A stretch of 64,000 nucleotides of DNA, from the NCBI GenBank assembly GCA_963629575.1, contig CAVGIM010000005.1:1-64000 (forward strand), read 5' to 3'. This stretch comes from Hallerella sp963629575 (lineage in GTDB: Bacteria; Fibrobacterota; Fibrobacteria; Fibrobacterales; Fibrobacteraceae). The position numbers were made by a program, and so were the translations under genes. Positions 17,399 to 26,299 of this stretch are shown in pieces (position 1 is the stretch's first letter; the number at the start of each line of letters is the position of its first letter). The notes beneath the pieces were generated by a model that saw only the letters and a program-made list of their open reading frames with translations, made no database searches and was not told the DNA's origin.

Positions 17399-17414
17399 TT
17401 TACTTTTGAGTAAA
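17399..17414. promoter_or_regulatory. Inverted repeat between glmM and the Rpn-type gene
   Basis: TTTACT-TTTG-AGTAAA, 6-bp arms, located between divergent genes and touching the glmM ribosome-binding region. Could be an operator or a leader hairpin; AT-rich, so chance is possible. Confidence 0.25.
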
Positions 17415-17578
17415 ATTACAAAAATTAAGGATGTTATCGGCTCCAGCCGTAACCTGGAACGGCCATATCGACAAAAATTTCTATCATTGCCCAGGCGATT
17501 CCTTCGGCTTCGCTTTTGTCGTATATCGAACGGTTAACCTTAACGGTGCACGGCAAAAGCTGGGCACGAAGAGAACAA

Positions 17579-18757
17579 ATGGACAAACAATACTTTGTCG
17601 AATTCGGACACGGTCCCTATGCAAACCTGCTGATGGACCCGACTTTCAAGAAAGCGTTCGATCCCACTCACGCGGAATCTCGAACAAATCTCATTAATCT
17701 TCTAAACGATATTTTAGGGCCCCAACTTCGAAGCCCCATCGAAAACCTCTACGTCGCCAGGGAATCCCTGAATCGTTCCGGCAGCAAGGAAAGCCGTAGC
17801 GCCATTCTGGATTTGCACTGTACCGACATGGAGAATCGGCACTTTGAAGTCGAAGTCCAAAAATACGGGATGAAGAACTTTCTCAAGCGAATCGGCTATT
17901 ACGCAAGCCAGCTGGTCGTAGAACAAGGAGAACCCGGAAAAGACTGGAATTACAAGGTGAACCCCGTCTATATCCTTTCCATCCTGAATTTCGAACTATT
18001 CCATGACAGGCGTGCCATTCGCCGGGCTACAACGCTCGATACCGAAACCCATGAACAAATTCTCGACAGCTACAATTATACGTTCATCGAGTTACCAAAG
18101 ATTTCGCCAGAAATTTCCGAAAATTCGGACGAAGTCCAAAAATGGCTGTTCGTTCTCGGCAATTTGGGAAAACTCCAAAAACTGCCGCCAGCCGTATCGA
18201 CGCACAAATTTGACCGATTGCTACTCCCTGCCAAAATTGCTAACTTTAACCGAGAAGAACTCAAGCAATACGAGGACGCCATGAGACTGGAATGGGACGA
18301 ATGTGCCATCAGAGAGCAAAAACTCGAAGATCAGGCGAAATACGAAGCGGAACAAGCGCGAAGAGAAGCCGTGCTAACAAAAATGGACAAGGAACAAGCA
18401 CAAAGAAAAGCTGCGTTAGCAAAAATGGACAAGGAACAAGCACAAAGAAAAGCTGAGCTAACAAAAATGGACGAGGAACAAGCACAAAGAAAAGCTGAGC
18501 TAACAAAAATGGACGCAGAAGAGACTCGGTTAAAAGAAGAGCTTGTAAAAATGGAAGCAGAGTACAAACGGATAAAAGCAGAGCGAGAAAAAATGGAATT
18601 CCAGCAGACACAGATAAATGCGGAAAAGGAAAAGCTAGACGAGGAAAACAAGACGCTCGCCAAGGAAAAAGCGCTATTGCAAAAAGAAAAGGAAAAGCTA
18701 TTGTCTTTAAAAGCGGAACTGGAACAAAATTTAAAAGAGAACAAAAGAAGCGAATAG
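17579..18757 (+). CDS. Rpn/PD-(D/E)XK nuclease-family protein with repeat coiled coil
   Basis: 392 residues. The N-terminal 240 residues match the Rpn/PDDEXK_2 transposase-like nuclease family (DPTFKKAFDP; ILDLHCTD followed by HFEVEVQKYG, the likely D and ExQ active-site residues; RIGYYASQL). The C-terminal third is a Lys/Glu/Gln-rich coiled coil of about seven 14-residue units starting MDKEQAQRKA, three of them nearly identical in DNA. Family members in E. coli promote RecA-independent recombination and act as DNA endonucleases. Start chosen at the ATG giving the family N-terminus; its ribosome site is weak. Confidence 0.8.
   Translation: MDKQYFVEFGHGPYANLLMDPTFKKAFDPTHAESRTNLINLLNDILGPQLRSPIENLYVARESLNRSGSKESRSAILDLHCTDMENRHFEVEVQKYGMKNFLKRIGYYASQLVVEQGEPGKDWNYKVNPVYILSILNFELFHDRRAIRRATTLDTETHEQILDSYNYTFIELPKISPEISENSDEVQKWLFVLGNLGKLQKLPPAVSTHKFDRLLLPAKIANFNREELKQYEDAMRLEWDECAIREQKLEDQAKYEAEQARREAVLTKMDKEQAQRKAALAKMDKEQAQRKAELTKMDEEQAQRKAELTKMDAEETRLKEELVKMEAEYKRIKAEREKMEFQQTQINAEKEKLDEENKTLAKEKALLQKEKEKLLSLKAELEQNLKENKRSE
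18383..18508 (+). repeat. 42-bp in-frame tandem repeat
   Basis: Three near-identical 42-bp units begin at 18383, 18425 and 18467, with degenerate copies continuing from 18509. Each encodes 14 residues (two heptads), so copy-number change would lengthen the coiled coil without a frameshift. Confidence 0.9.
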
Positions 18758-18776
18758 CAAACGCTCCGATTCAAAG

Positions 18777-18802
18777 AGGCGGCTTAAAAGAGCCGCCTTT
18801 TT
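18777..18802 (+). terminator. Terminator after the Rpn-type gene
   Basis: AGGCGGCT / AGCCGCCT, 8-bp perfect stem with TAAAAG loop and a five-T run, 19 nt after the stop codon and ending 13 nt before the next ATG. Confidence 0.85.
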
Positions 18803-18812
18803 CTACCTTTAG
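18803..18812 (+). promoter_or_regulatory. Putative -10 element of uup
   Basis: CTACCTTTAG directly follows the terminator T-run and ends 3 nt before the uup ATG, which has no ribosome site. The arrangement predicts a leaderless transcript. Confidence 0.4.
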
Positions 18813-18815
18813 CGC

Positions 18816-20576
18816 ATGGCATTGGTATCCGTCAAAGACTTAACGCTTCGCTTTAGCGATCCGCCCCTTTTAGACAATGTTTCCTTCGACATCCAGGAAA
18901 ACGAGCGCGTATGCCTCATGGGTAGAAACGGCGAAGGAAAAAGTACGCTTCTCAAGATTCTTTCCGGCGAAATGGAAGCGAACTCGGGCGAAATCATCCG
19001 AAAGAACGGTCTCCGCACAGCGCGACTCATCCAGGAAATTCCCGCAAGCATCGACGGAACGGTTCGCGACATCGTCATCGGCAAGACGTCCGAAAGGCAT
19101 TCCTCGGGAGAAGACGTCCTCGGAAAAACGGGAATCGACCCCGAAGCCTTTTACAATTCTCTTTCAGGCGGGCAAAAGCGTCGCGTCCTTTTTGCAAAGG
19201 CGCTCGCCGAAGAACCCGACCTGCTGTTACTCGACGAGCCGACAAACCATTTAGACATTCCGAGCATCCAATGGCTAGAAGGCATCCTTGCGCGAATTTC
19301 ATGCACGGTTCTATTCATCAGCCACGACAGGGCTTTTGTGCGAAGGATAGCCACGCGAATTCTGGAACTTGACCGGGGCCGTATCCGTTCCTGGAACTTT
19401 CCCTACGATGAATTTGTACGCCACAGGAATGAAGCGCTCGCCGAAGAAGCCAAGGCGAACAGGCTTTTCGACAAGAGGCTTGCCGAAGAGGAAGTCTGGA
19501 TTCGCAAGGGCATACAGGCTAGGCGAACCCGCAACGAGGGACGCGTCAGAGCCTTGATCAAGATGCGAAAGGAACGCGCCGAACGCAGGAACCGGGCGGG
19601 AAGCGTCAAAATGCAGATAACCGAAGCGGAGCGGTCCGGAAGGCTCGTCGTCCGCGCAGAAAATGTTTCCTATTCCTATGCGGGGACACCGCTCATCCAG
19701 AGTTTTTCGACGGAAATTTCCCGCGGGGATCGGGTGGGAATCGTCGGACCGAACGGCTGCGGCAAAACGACGCTTCTCAAGATTCTACTGGGAGAACTCG
19801 CCCCGCAAACCGGAACCGTCCGACTCGGAACGAACCTCCAGATTGCCTACTTTGACCAGATGCGGACTCGCCTGCGCGAAGACAAGACGCTCGTCGAAAA
19901 CATCGGGGACGGCCAGGAATACGTTGTCCTGAACGGGCAGAAGCGGCATGTTCTCAGCTACCTGCAGGATTTTCTCTTTACGGCAGAGCGTGCACGCGGA
20001 CCGATTCGCGCGCTTTCCGGAGGCGAACGAAATCGATTGCTCCTGGCATGTCTCTTTTCGCACCCGTCCAACGTACTGGTTCTCGACGAACCTACGAACG
20101 ATCTCGACATGGAAACGCTCGACCTCCTCGCCGATCTGCTCGCCGAATACAACGGAACGGTCATCACGGTCAGTCACGACAGGGACTTTCTAGACAACGT
20201 CGCCACGGAAATCCTGGGATTCGAAGGAATCGGAGACATTCATGAAAATGTCGGTGGATTTAGCGATTACGCGGAAGCGAAAAAATTACGCACAAAGGAA
20301 GCCGAATCGCAAGCAAGTTCCGCAAAAAAATCTGCCGAGAATCGTCCAAAGGAAAAGAAAAAACGCAGCTACAAGGAAGAGCGCGAATACCAGGCGCTTC
20401 CCGAAACCATCGAAAAACTTGAGCAGGAAATCGCCAGCCTGCAAGAGCTTCTAGGGATGGAAGATGTCTATACGAATCCGACAAAGCTCATCGAAACGCA
20501 AAAAATCCTCGCCGAAAAGGAAAAGCTTCTGGAATCGGCGTACGAACGTTTCGAAATTTTGGACGGAATCGGGTGA
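18816..20576 (+). CDS. uup: ABC-F ATPase, Uup type
   Basis: 586-residue soluble ABC-F protein with two ATPase domains and no membrane segments. Walker A motifs are GRNGEGKST and GPNGCGKTT; signatures LSGGQ and LSGGE; Walker B LLLLDEPTNHLD and VLVLDEPTNDLD. The linker carries EEVWIRKGIQARRTRNEGR, typical of Uup, and the C-terminus has a Lys/Glu coiled-coil extension. ABC-F proteins act on the ribosome; Uup also affects branched DNA intermediates and transposon excision. No Shine-Dalgarno is seen; a promoter motif lies immediately upstream. Confidence 0.88.
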   Translation: MALVSVKDLTLRFSDPPLLDNVSFDIQENERVCLMGRNGEGKSTLLKILSGEMEANSGEIIRKNGLRTARLIQEIPASIDGTVRDIVIGKTSERHSSGEDVLGKTGIDPEAFYNSLSGGQKRRVLFAKALAEEPDLLLLDEPTNHLDIPSIQWLEGILARISCTVLFISHDRAFVRRIATRILELDRGRIRSWNFPYDEFVRHRNEALAEEAKANRLFDKRLAEEEVWIRKGIQARRTRNEGRVRALIKMRKERAERRNRAGSVKMQITEAERSGRLVVRAENVSYSYAGTPLIQSFSTEISRGDRVGIVGPNGCGKTTLLKILLGELAPQTGTVRLGTNLQIAYFDQMRTRLREDKTLVENIGDGQEYVVLNGQKRHVLSYLQDFLFTAERARGPIRALSGGERNRLLLACLFSHPSNVLVLDEPTNDLDMETLDLLADLLAEYNGTVITVSHDRDFLDNVATEILGFEGIGDIHENVGGFSDYAEAKKLRTKEAESQASSAKKSAENRPKEKKKRSYKEEREYQALPETIEKLEQEIASLQELLGMEDVYTNPTKLIETQKILAEKEKLLESAYERFEILDGIG

Positions 20577-20666
20577 GGCTTAATTTCCGACGCGAATCGC
20601 CTTGCCTTTTGCCTCGTAGCAATCCCAGGAAAACAAAAGGAAATCGGCGGACGAATGCGAAATCGA

Positions 20667-20684
20667 GGCGTTTACCAAAACGCC
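20667..20684 (+). terminator. Hairpin in the uup-galE gap
   Basis: GGCGTTT / AAACGCC with an ACCA loop; no T-run follows at once, but a CTACAATTTT element starts 7 nt later. May end uup or shape the galE promoter. The rest of the 163-nt gap holds nothing recognisable. Confidence 0.35.
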
Positions 20685-20739
20685 AGAAGACTACAATTTT
20701 TAAATTGCAGACAGCAGAATCTTTATCTCGGAGAATTTC

Positions 20740-21720
20740 ATGAAAATTGCAGTGATCGGCGGCGCAGGCTATATCGGCTCCCACACGGTCCGGGAACTTC
20801 TCGACGCTGGGCATGAAGTCCACGTCTTCGACAACCTTTCGACAGGACTTCGCCAGAACCTTTTTCCGGAAGCGGAATTTACCCAAGGCGACATTTTAAA
20901 TCCATCCGACCTGGAAGCGTTCCTTGGCACGTTCAGACCCGAAGGCCTCGTGCATCTCGCGGCATTCAAGGCGGCGGGCGAATCCATGACAAATCCCGAA
21001 AAGTATAGCGTAAACAACATCAACGGTTCCGTCAACATTTTAAATGCGGCGGCAACGCACAAGGTAAAGTACATCGTCTTTTCGAGTTCCGCAGCCGTCT
21101 ATGGTTCCCCCAAATACATGCCCGTCGACGAGAACCATCCGACAGACCCCGAAAACTATTACGGTTTCACCAAGCTCGCCATCGAAAAATTCCTGGACTG
21201 GTACGACAAGCTTCGCGGAATCCGCTTTGCCGCGCTCCGCTACTTCAACGCAGCCGGTTACGATGTCAAGGGACGCCTCACGGGGCTCGAAAGAAATCCG
21301 GCGAACCTGATCCCCGTCGTGATGGAAGCTCTTACCGGCAAGCGCAAGGAAGTTCTCGTCTTCGGAAACGATTACGCAACCGCCGACGGAACAGGCGTCC
21401 GCGACTACATCCATGTGAACGACCTCGCCCGCGGACACAGGATGGCATTCGACTACTTGCAAAGTCACGACAATAGCCTGACGGTCAATCTGGGAACGCA
21501 AACCGGCGCAAGCGTTCTCGACATTATCCACGGTGCAGAAAAGGTTTCCGGAAAAAAAGTTCCCTACCGCATCGTGGAACGCCGCCCCGGAGACCCTGCA
21601 TCGCTCATCGCCAACCCGTCCAAGGCAAAGGAACTTCTCGGCTGGGAAGCCAAATATTCCGACCTGGAAACGATTCTTTCCACGACATGGAAAGCGTACC
21701 AGGCGACGACAGGCGCATAG
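20740..21720 (+). CDS. galE: UDP-glucose 4-epimerase
   Basis: 326-residue extended short-chain dehydrogenase. The NAD-binding GGAGYIGSH is at residues 8-16, SSSAAVYG and YYGFTK supply the Ser and Tyr/Lys catalytic residues, and YFNAAG and GTGVRDYIHV are typical of GalE. It interconverts UDP-glucose and UDP-galactose (possibly the N-acetyl forms), feeding envelope polysaccharides. CGGAG lies 7 nt before the ATG, and a perfect terminator follows. It stands alone between uup and the convergent tex. Confidence 0.92.
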   Translation: MKIAVIGGAGYIGSHTVRELLDAGHEVHVFDNLSTGLRQNLFPEAEFTQGDILNPSDLEAFLGTFRPEGLVHLAAFKAAGESMTNPEKYSVNNINGSVNILNAAATHKVKYIVFSSSAAVYGSPKYMPVDENHPTDPENYYGFTKLAIEKFLDWYDKLRGIRFAALRYFNAAGYDVKGRLTGLERNPANLIPVVMEALTGKRKEVLVFGNDYATADGTGVRDYIHVNDLARGHRMAFDYLQSHDNSLTVNLGTQTGASVLDIIHGAEKVSGKKVPYRIVERRPGDPASLIANPSKAKELLGWEAKYSDLETILSTTWKAYQATTGA

Positions 21721-21725
21721 GAAAT

Positions 21726-21747
21726 GCCCGGTTTGCACCGGGCTTTT
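21726..21747 (+). terminator. Terminator after galE
   Basis: GCCCGGT / ACCGGGC perfect 7-bp stem, TTGC loop, TTTT tail, 5 nt after the galE stop codon. The symmetric stem could also serve the convergent tex gene. Confidence 0.88.
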
Positions 21748-21767
21748 CGCATAGACCGATTTCCCGA

Positions 21768-24110
21768 TTACAGTCCCTTCTTGAACTTCTTTATCATCGA
21801 GGAGAGCTTGTTCGGCTGGGAGTTTCCCTTGCGAGCGGCATTCGGATTCGGCCCACCGAGTCGCGCCTTTAGGTCCGCAATCGTCGCATGGGGCTTGATG
21901 CCGCCTTCGTGACGACCGCGCCCGTGCTGATTTCTAGGACCGCGCCCGGCACCGGCAACGCCATCGACCTGTTCCTGCTTCATCGAAAGGCTGATGCGCT
22001 TTTGTCCCGCATCCACGCCGAGAACTCGGACCTTCACGACATCGCCAACCGTCAGGACGGTCTTCGCGTCTTCCACGAACTTGTCGCTGATTTCCGAAAC
22101 GTGAACAAGGCCATCCTGGTGCACGCCGATATCGACAAACGCGCCAAAGTTCGCCACGTTCGTCACCACGCCTTCCATCCAGCTGCCGGTGACGAGATCG
22201 TTGATGCTCTTGATCTTGTCGTCGAACTTTGCGTAGCGGAATTCCTTGCGCGGATCGCGACTCGGCTTTTCGAGTTCGGAGAAGATGTCTTCGAGAGTAT
22301 GCTTTCCAACCGTATCCGAGAGGAACTCTTCGGGCGAAAGCGACTTGATCGCGCTGGCGTTTCCGACGAGATCCTTGACGGCGACACCGGCCTTTTCCGC
22401 CATCCGTTCGACAAGTCCGTAGTTTTCGGGATGCACGGCGCTGCAATCGAGCGGATTTTCCGCACCTGGAATCCGGAGGAATCCCGCCGACTGTTCAAAG
22501 GCCTTCGGACCGAATCCCTTGACTTTCAAGACATCCTGGCGGCTCTTGAACGCTCCGTTTTCTTCGCGATACTTTACAACGCTTTCGGCAAGCGTCGAAG
22601 AAACTCCCGCCACATGCGTGAGAAGCGGAGCGCTTGCGCTATTCAGATCGACCCCTACCATGTTCACGCAGCTTTCCACGACTTCGTCCAGGCGCTTTTT
22701 CAATTCGCGCTGGTTTACGTCATGCTGGTATTGCCCAACGCCAATCGACTGCGGATCGACCTTCACCAGTTCCGCAAGCGGATCCTGCAAACGGCGTCCG
22801 ATGGAAATCGCTCCGCGGGTCGTTACGTCCTCGTTCGGAAATTCCTGGATGGCAATCGGGCTTGCGGAATATACCGATGCGCCCGCTTCCGAAACCACGA
22901 CGCGCGCAGGCTTCTTGCCTTTAAACTTGTGCGCGATTCCCGCGACAAAGGCATCCGTTTCGCGACTCGCCGTACCGTTTCCGATAGCGATCAGGTCTAT
23001 GTCGTATTTTTCCACCAGCGAAGCGATGTAGTCGCCCGCTTCGGCAACTTTCTTCTGCGGTTCGTGCGGAAAGATGACGCCATGATCGATAAACTTCCCG
23101 TTCTTGTCGAGCACCGCGACCTTGCATCCCGTACGGAATCCCGGGTCAAGCGCGAGAACGGCCTTGTGACCGGCGGGAGGCGCAAGCAGCACATCCTGCA
23201 GGTTCTTGCTGAAGACCTTGAACGCTTCTTCTTCCGCCTTGTCCTTTAAAAGCAGGCGAACTTCGCTTTCGAGGCTCGTCTTGAGAAGTCTCTCCCATGC
23301 ATCCTTGCACATTTCTTCGAGATAGGGCTTCCAGATGCTATCGCCCTTGATAACCCGACGCTGCAAGTAAGAGACGAGTTCCGCATCGGGCATTTCGATG
23401 GCAAGCCGCAGAACCTTTTCCTTTTCGCCGCGACGAAGCGCGAGCATTCGATGGCTCGGGATCTTTGAAACCGGTTCCGAAAAGGCGTAGTAATTCTTGA
23501 ACTTGGTGTCCTGCTTTTCGAATTCCTTGCGGACTTTCGACGTCATGACGCCCTGCTTTTCGATTTGCAGGCGCAAGTATTGGCGGAACTCGGCGTTGTC
23601 GGCGACCTCTTCCGCGAGAATGTCGCAAGCGCCAGCGATCGCCGCCTTCGGATCGGCCAGTCCCTTTTCTTCCGAAAGATAGATGCGACCGATTTCTTCC
23701 GGCGTATTCGTCGTCTCTTCCTGGGCCATGATCGTGCGCGCGAGCGGTTCGAGACCGCATTCCTTCGCGATTGTCGCGCGAGTGCGTTTTTTCGGCTTGT
23801 AGGGAGCGTAAAGGTCTTCGAGATTCGTCTTGTCCTTGCAGGATTCGATTTGCGCCTTGAGTTCGGGCGAAAGCTTTCCCTGTTCCTCGATGGATTTCAG
23901 AATCGTCGCCTTGCGTTCTTCGAGTTCCTGAAGATATTCGCGTCGATGCTGGATATCGCGGAGTTCGATTTCGTTCAGCGTTCCGGTCTGGTCCTTGCGG
24001 TAGCGCGCGATAAACGGAATGGTCCCGCCCTGGTCCATCAGTTCGAGAGCCTTGGCCACACGCCACTCTTCCAGTTTCAGTTCTTCGGAAATAACTTGCG
24101 AAAAATTCAT
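21768..24110 (-). CDS. tex: Tex-family transcription accessory protein
   Basis: 780-residue nucleic-acid-binding protein. Order: N-terminal helical region (GGTIPFIARYRKD), YqgF-like RNase H fold (LALDPGFRTGCKVAV), helix-hairpin-helix repeats (LLTHVAGVSSTLAESVV, VKGFGPKAFEQ) and a C-terminal S1 RNA-binding domain (GSWMEGVVTNVANFGAFVDIG). Tex homologues bind RNA polymerase and influence transcription and virulence gene expression. The internal ATG 24110 is chosen: it has GAGGA 7 nt upstream and begins the family sequence. The C-terminus has a basic Gly/Arg extension. Confidence 0.93.
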   Translation of the reverse strand: MNFSQVISEELKLEEWRVAKALELMDQGGTIPFIARYRKDQTGTLNEIELRDIQHRREYLQELEERKATILKSIEEQGKLSPELKAQIESCKDKTNLEDLYAPYKPKKRTRATIAKECGLEPLARTIMAQEETTNTPEEIGRIYLSEEKGLADPKAAIAGACDILAEEVADNAEFRQYLRLQIEKQGVMTSKVRKEFEKQDTKFKNYYAFSEPVSKIPSHRMLALRRGEKEKVLRLAIEMPDAELVSYLQRRVIKGDSIWKPYLEEMCKDAWERLLKTSLESEVRLLLKDKAEEEAFKVFSKNLQDVLLAPPAGHKAVLALDPGFRTGCKVAVLDKNGKFIDHGVIFPHEPQKKVAEAGDYIASLVEKYDIDLIAIGNGTASRETDAFVAGIAHKFKGKKPARVVVSEAGASVYSASPIAIQEFPNEDVTTRGAISIGRRLQDPLAELVKVDPQSIGVGQYQHDVNQRELKKRLDEVVESCVNMVGVDLNSASAPLLTHVAGVSSTLAESVVKYREENGAFKSRQDVLKVKGFGPKAFEQSAGFLRIPGAENPLDCSAVHPENYGLVERMAEKAGVAVKDLVGNASAIKSLSPEEFLSDTVGKHTLEDIFSELEKPSRDPRKEFRYAKFDDKIKSINDLVTGSWMEGVVTNVANFGAFVDIGVHQDGLVHVSEISDKFVEDAKTVLTVGDVVKVRVLGVDAGQKRISLSMKQEQVDGVAGAGRGPRNQHGRGRHEGGIKPHATIADLKARLGGPNPNAARKGNSQPNKLSSMIKKFKKGL

Positions 24111-24358
24111 GTGCGATTCCTCAAATGTGAAAATCGTTTGAGCCGATGATTTTGCCTGCGCCCTGCGAAAAAGCCTTTGGGCACCTGTCGCCAAAGCCTC
24201 TCCGGACACTCAGAAAATACCTGTGGATATGTAAAAAACGACAAAATCATTTCGCGTCAAATCTAGCAAAAGAGCCCACGCAAAATTTGCCTAAAGCCAG
24301 ACAAAATGTTAGTTTTTGCGAAAAAGCGATTCATCCATCTCTTTTCAACAGGTTAATC

Positions 24359-24712
24359 ATGTCCGACTGCATTTTCTGCAAGATCATCCGCGGCGAAATT
24401 CCATCGAACAAAGTTTACGAAGACGACGAATTTTACGCGTTTCGCGACCTGAATCCGCAGGCCCCCACGCACGTTCTCGTCGTCCCCAAGAAGCACGTCG
24501 AAAGCCTCCTCGACATGCAGGCGGAAGACTCCCCGCTGATGGGGAGACTTCTCTTCTGCGCCCAGAACATCGCGAAGAAGGAAGGGCTCGAAGAAAGCGG
24601 CGCGCGATTCGTCTTCAATGCGAAAGGAGACGCCGGGCAGACCGTTCCGCATATCCACTGCCACGTTCTCGGCGGAAAGAGACTCGACGACGGATTCGGG
24701 GCAAAAGCCTAA
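24359..24712 (+). CDS. HIT-family nucleotide-binding protein
   Basis: 117-residue HINT-type protein. CIFCKIIRGEIPS opens the fold, and the histidine triad is PHIHCHV with His98, His100 and His102. Family members hydrolyse purine nucleoside phosphoramidates or similar nucleotide conjugates. Start at ATG 24359 (the longer ORF is upstream read-through); ACAGG is about 5 nt before it. The 248-nt gap to tex holds no gene. recO follows with no spacer. Confidence 0.92.
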   Translation: MSDCIFCKIIRGEIPSNKVYEDDEFYAFRDLNPQAPTHVLVVPKKHVESLLDMQAEDSPLMGRLLFCAQNIAKKEGLEESGARFVFNAKGDAGQTVPHIHCHVLGGKRLDDGFGAKA

Positions 24713-25459
24713 GTGCTCAGACAGACCAGGGTCATCATTCTTCACCGAATGCCCTACAGCGATTCCTCGCTTATCGTAAAGGGCTTTTCCCGTGACTTTG
24801 GCGTTCAATCGTTCCTGATCAAGAGCGCAAGGAAAAAAAACTGTCCGTTTCAAGGTTCGCTCGATCCTCTGGCCGAAAGCGAAATCGTTTTCAACGATTC
24901 CGGGAAAAGCGACCTGCACTTTATCCGCGAAGCCTCCCTCGTCGAATGGTTTCCGCATTTGCGAAAGGACCTGGAACTTTCCGCGATGGCAAGCGTCATG
25001 GCGGAAATCATTCTCCGCTGCCTGTCCGCAGGTCCCTCCCAGGAATTCGAGTTTCGCTATACGGAAAAGGCCCTGAAAGTTCTTGACCGCGGCCCGAATT
25101 CGAAAGACGCTCTCGTCAGGTGGCTCTGGCACATCATGGATCTCTCCGGGTATGCGCTTTCCCTTGCCGAATGCGTCCGTTGCGGGAAAAGCCTTTTCGA
25201 GACGCCCGCGGACTTTCACTTCGAATCCGGCGGATCGATCTGCAAGGAATGCCTCGGGTGTTTCGAGCCGGAACACGCTCCCGTCTTTCTCGACGACATC
25301 GCCCGGCTGCGCACAAAAGAAGCGCTAATCGCACCGCAAGCGATCGAACGGGAATTTTTCGAATATTTCAAAACGCATCTCGGCGAAAACCGGGAAATCA
25401 AATCCTACCGCTGGCTACAGGAGGTCAGAAGCTATGCTTTCCGCAACACAAATCCGTGA
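24713..25459 (+). CDS. recO: DNA repair protein RecO
   Basis: 248 residues, usual length. An N-terminal OB fold (VIILHRMPYSDSSLIVKGFSR) is followed by a helical domain and a zinc-binding four-Cys cluster (CVRCGK, CKEC). RecO helps load RecA onto SSB-coated single-stranded DNA in the RecFOR pathway. The start is GTG, set directly against the HIT stop codon (TAAGTG), so translation is probably coupled. Its 3' end overlaps panB by 26 nt. Confidence 0.85.
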   Translation: MLRQTRVIILHRMPYSDSSLIVKGFSRDFGVQSFLIKSARKKNCPFQGSLDPLAESEIVFNDSGKSDLHFIREASLVEWFPHLRKDLELSAMASVMAEIILRCLSAGPSQEFEFRYTEKALKVLDRGPNSKDALVRWLWHIMDLSGYALSLAECVRCGKSLFETPADFHFESGGSICKECLGCFEPEHAPVFLDDIARLRTKEALIAPQAIEREFFEYFKTHLGENREIKSYRWLQEVRSYAFRNTNP

Positions 25460-26177
25460 AACAAAAGGGAAAAGGAAAATTTCGCAAATCACCGCCTACG
25501 ACTACGGCTTTGCCAAGATAGCGGAAGCCGCAGGAATCGACCAGATTCTCGTCGGCGACAGCCTCGCCAACACAATGCTCGGCTATAAAAGTACGAAATG
25601 CATCGGCATGGACGAAATGCTGATTTTCGTCGCGGCGGTCTGCCGCGGCGCACCGAACACGCACGTCATCGCGGACATGCCCTACATGAGCTACCCGGAT
25701 TCGACGACGGCACTCGAAAACGCAAGGAAGCTCATCGATCTGGGAGCGAGTTCCGTGAAACTCGAAGGCTTTCATCCCGACATCATCGAGACCCTCCGCA
25801 AAAACGACATCGAGGTATGCGCGCACCTGGGACTTCTCCCGCAAACGGCGACAAGCTTTAGGCAAGTCGGAAAAAGCGAAGAGGACGCCGAGAGAATTTT
25901 AAGGGAAGCGAAGGCTATCGACGAGATGGGGGCGTTCGAATGTGTTCTCGAGCACATTCCCGAAGCCCTCGGAAAAAAGGTGACGGCATCCGTAAAGCTA
26001 ATCACCATCGGCATCGGAGCGGGAAGCGATACCGATGGCCAAGTGACCGTCCTGCACGACGCAATCGGAATCACCAACGGGAAGATTCCGCCGTTCGCGA
26101 CAAAGTTCTGCGACATTTTCTGTCTTGCGGAGAGCGGAATCAAGGCGTTCATCGCCTCCGTCAATCAAACGCCATAA
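25434..26177 (+). CDS. panB: 3-methyl-2-oxobutanoate hydroxymethyltransferase
   Basis: 247-residue PanB, making ketopantoate from 2-oxoisovalerate and methylene-tetrahydrofolate, the first step of pantothenate/CoA synthesis. Visible: MLGYKST, VIADMPYMSY, VKLEG, LGLLPQ and the TIGIGAG phosphate loop. It is a little shorter than the E. coli enzyme. An excellent AGGAGG lies 9 nt before the ATG, inside the recO coding end. No panC or panD is nearby. Confidence 0.92.
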   Translation: MLSATQIRETKGKRKISQITAYDYGFAKIAEAAGIDQILVGDSLANTMLGYKSTKCIGMDEMLIFVAAVCRGAPNTHVIADMPYMSYPDSTTALENARKLIDLGASSVKLEGFHPDIIETLRKNDIEVCAHLGLLPQTATSFRQVGKSEEDAERILREAKAIDEMGAFECVLEHIPEALGKKVTASVKLITIGIGAGSDTDGQVTVLHDAIGITNGKIPPFATKFCDIFCLAESGIKAFIASVNQTP

Positions 26178-26230
26178 CACTTTTTTTGTTTCTTGACTAG
26201 TCGGTTAAAAAATATTTTTAAAAATAAGTG

Positions 26231-26259
26231 TTGATATTTTGTGAAAATCAAGTTATTTT
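26231..26259 (+). promoter_or_regulatory. Promoter of the H1-like gene
   Basis: TTGATA, a 17-nt spacer and TATTTT, in a strongly AT-rich 120-nt gap, about 40 nt before the ATG. It also fits the local TAnnTTWN pattern (TATTTTAT). This is the only site in the window with a good -35-like box. Confidence 0.55.
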
Positions 26260-26299
26260 ATATTCATAGTTATTAACAACTAAAAAAAGGAACAAAAAT

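Noticed and set aside
18383..18508. Second CRISPR- or minisatellite-like array
   Set aside because: In-frame coding repeat of a coiled coil, no spacers.
24226..24236. DnaA-box-like TGTGGATAT between tex and the HIT gene
   Set aside because: Single imperfect site, no cluster and no dnaA/dnaN nearby, so not an origin.
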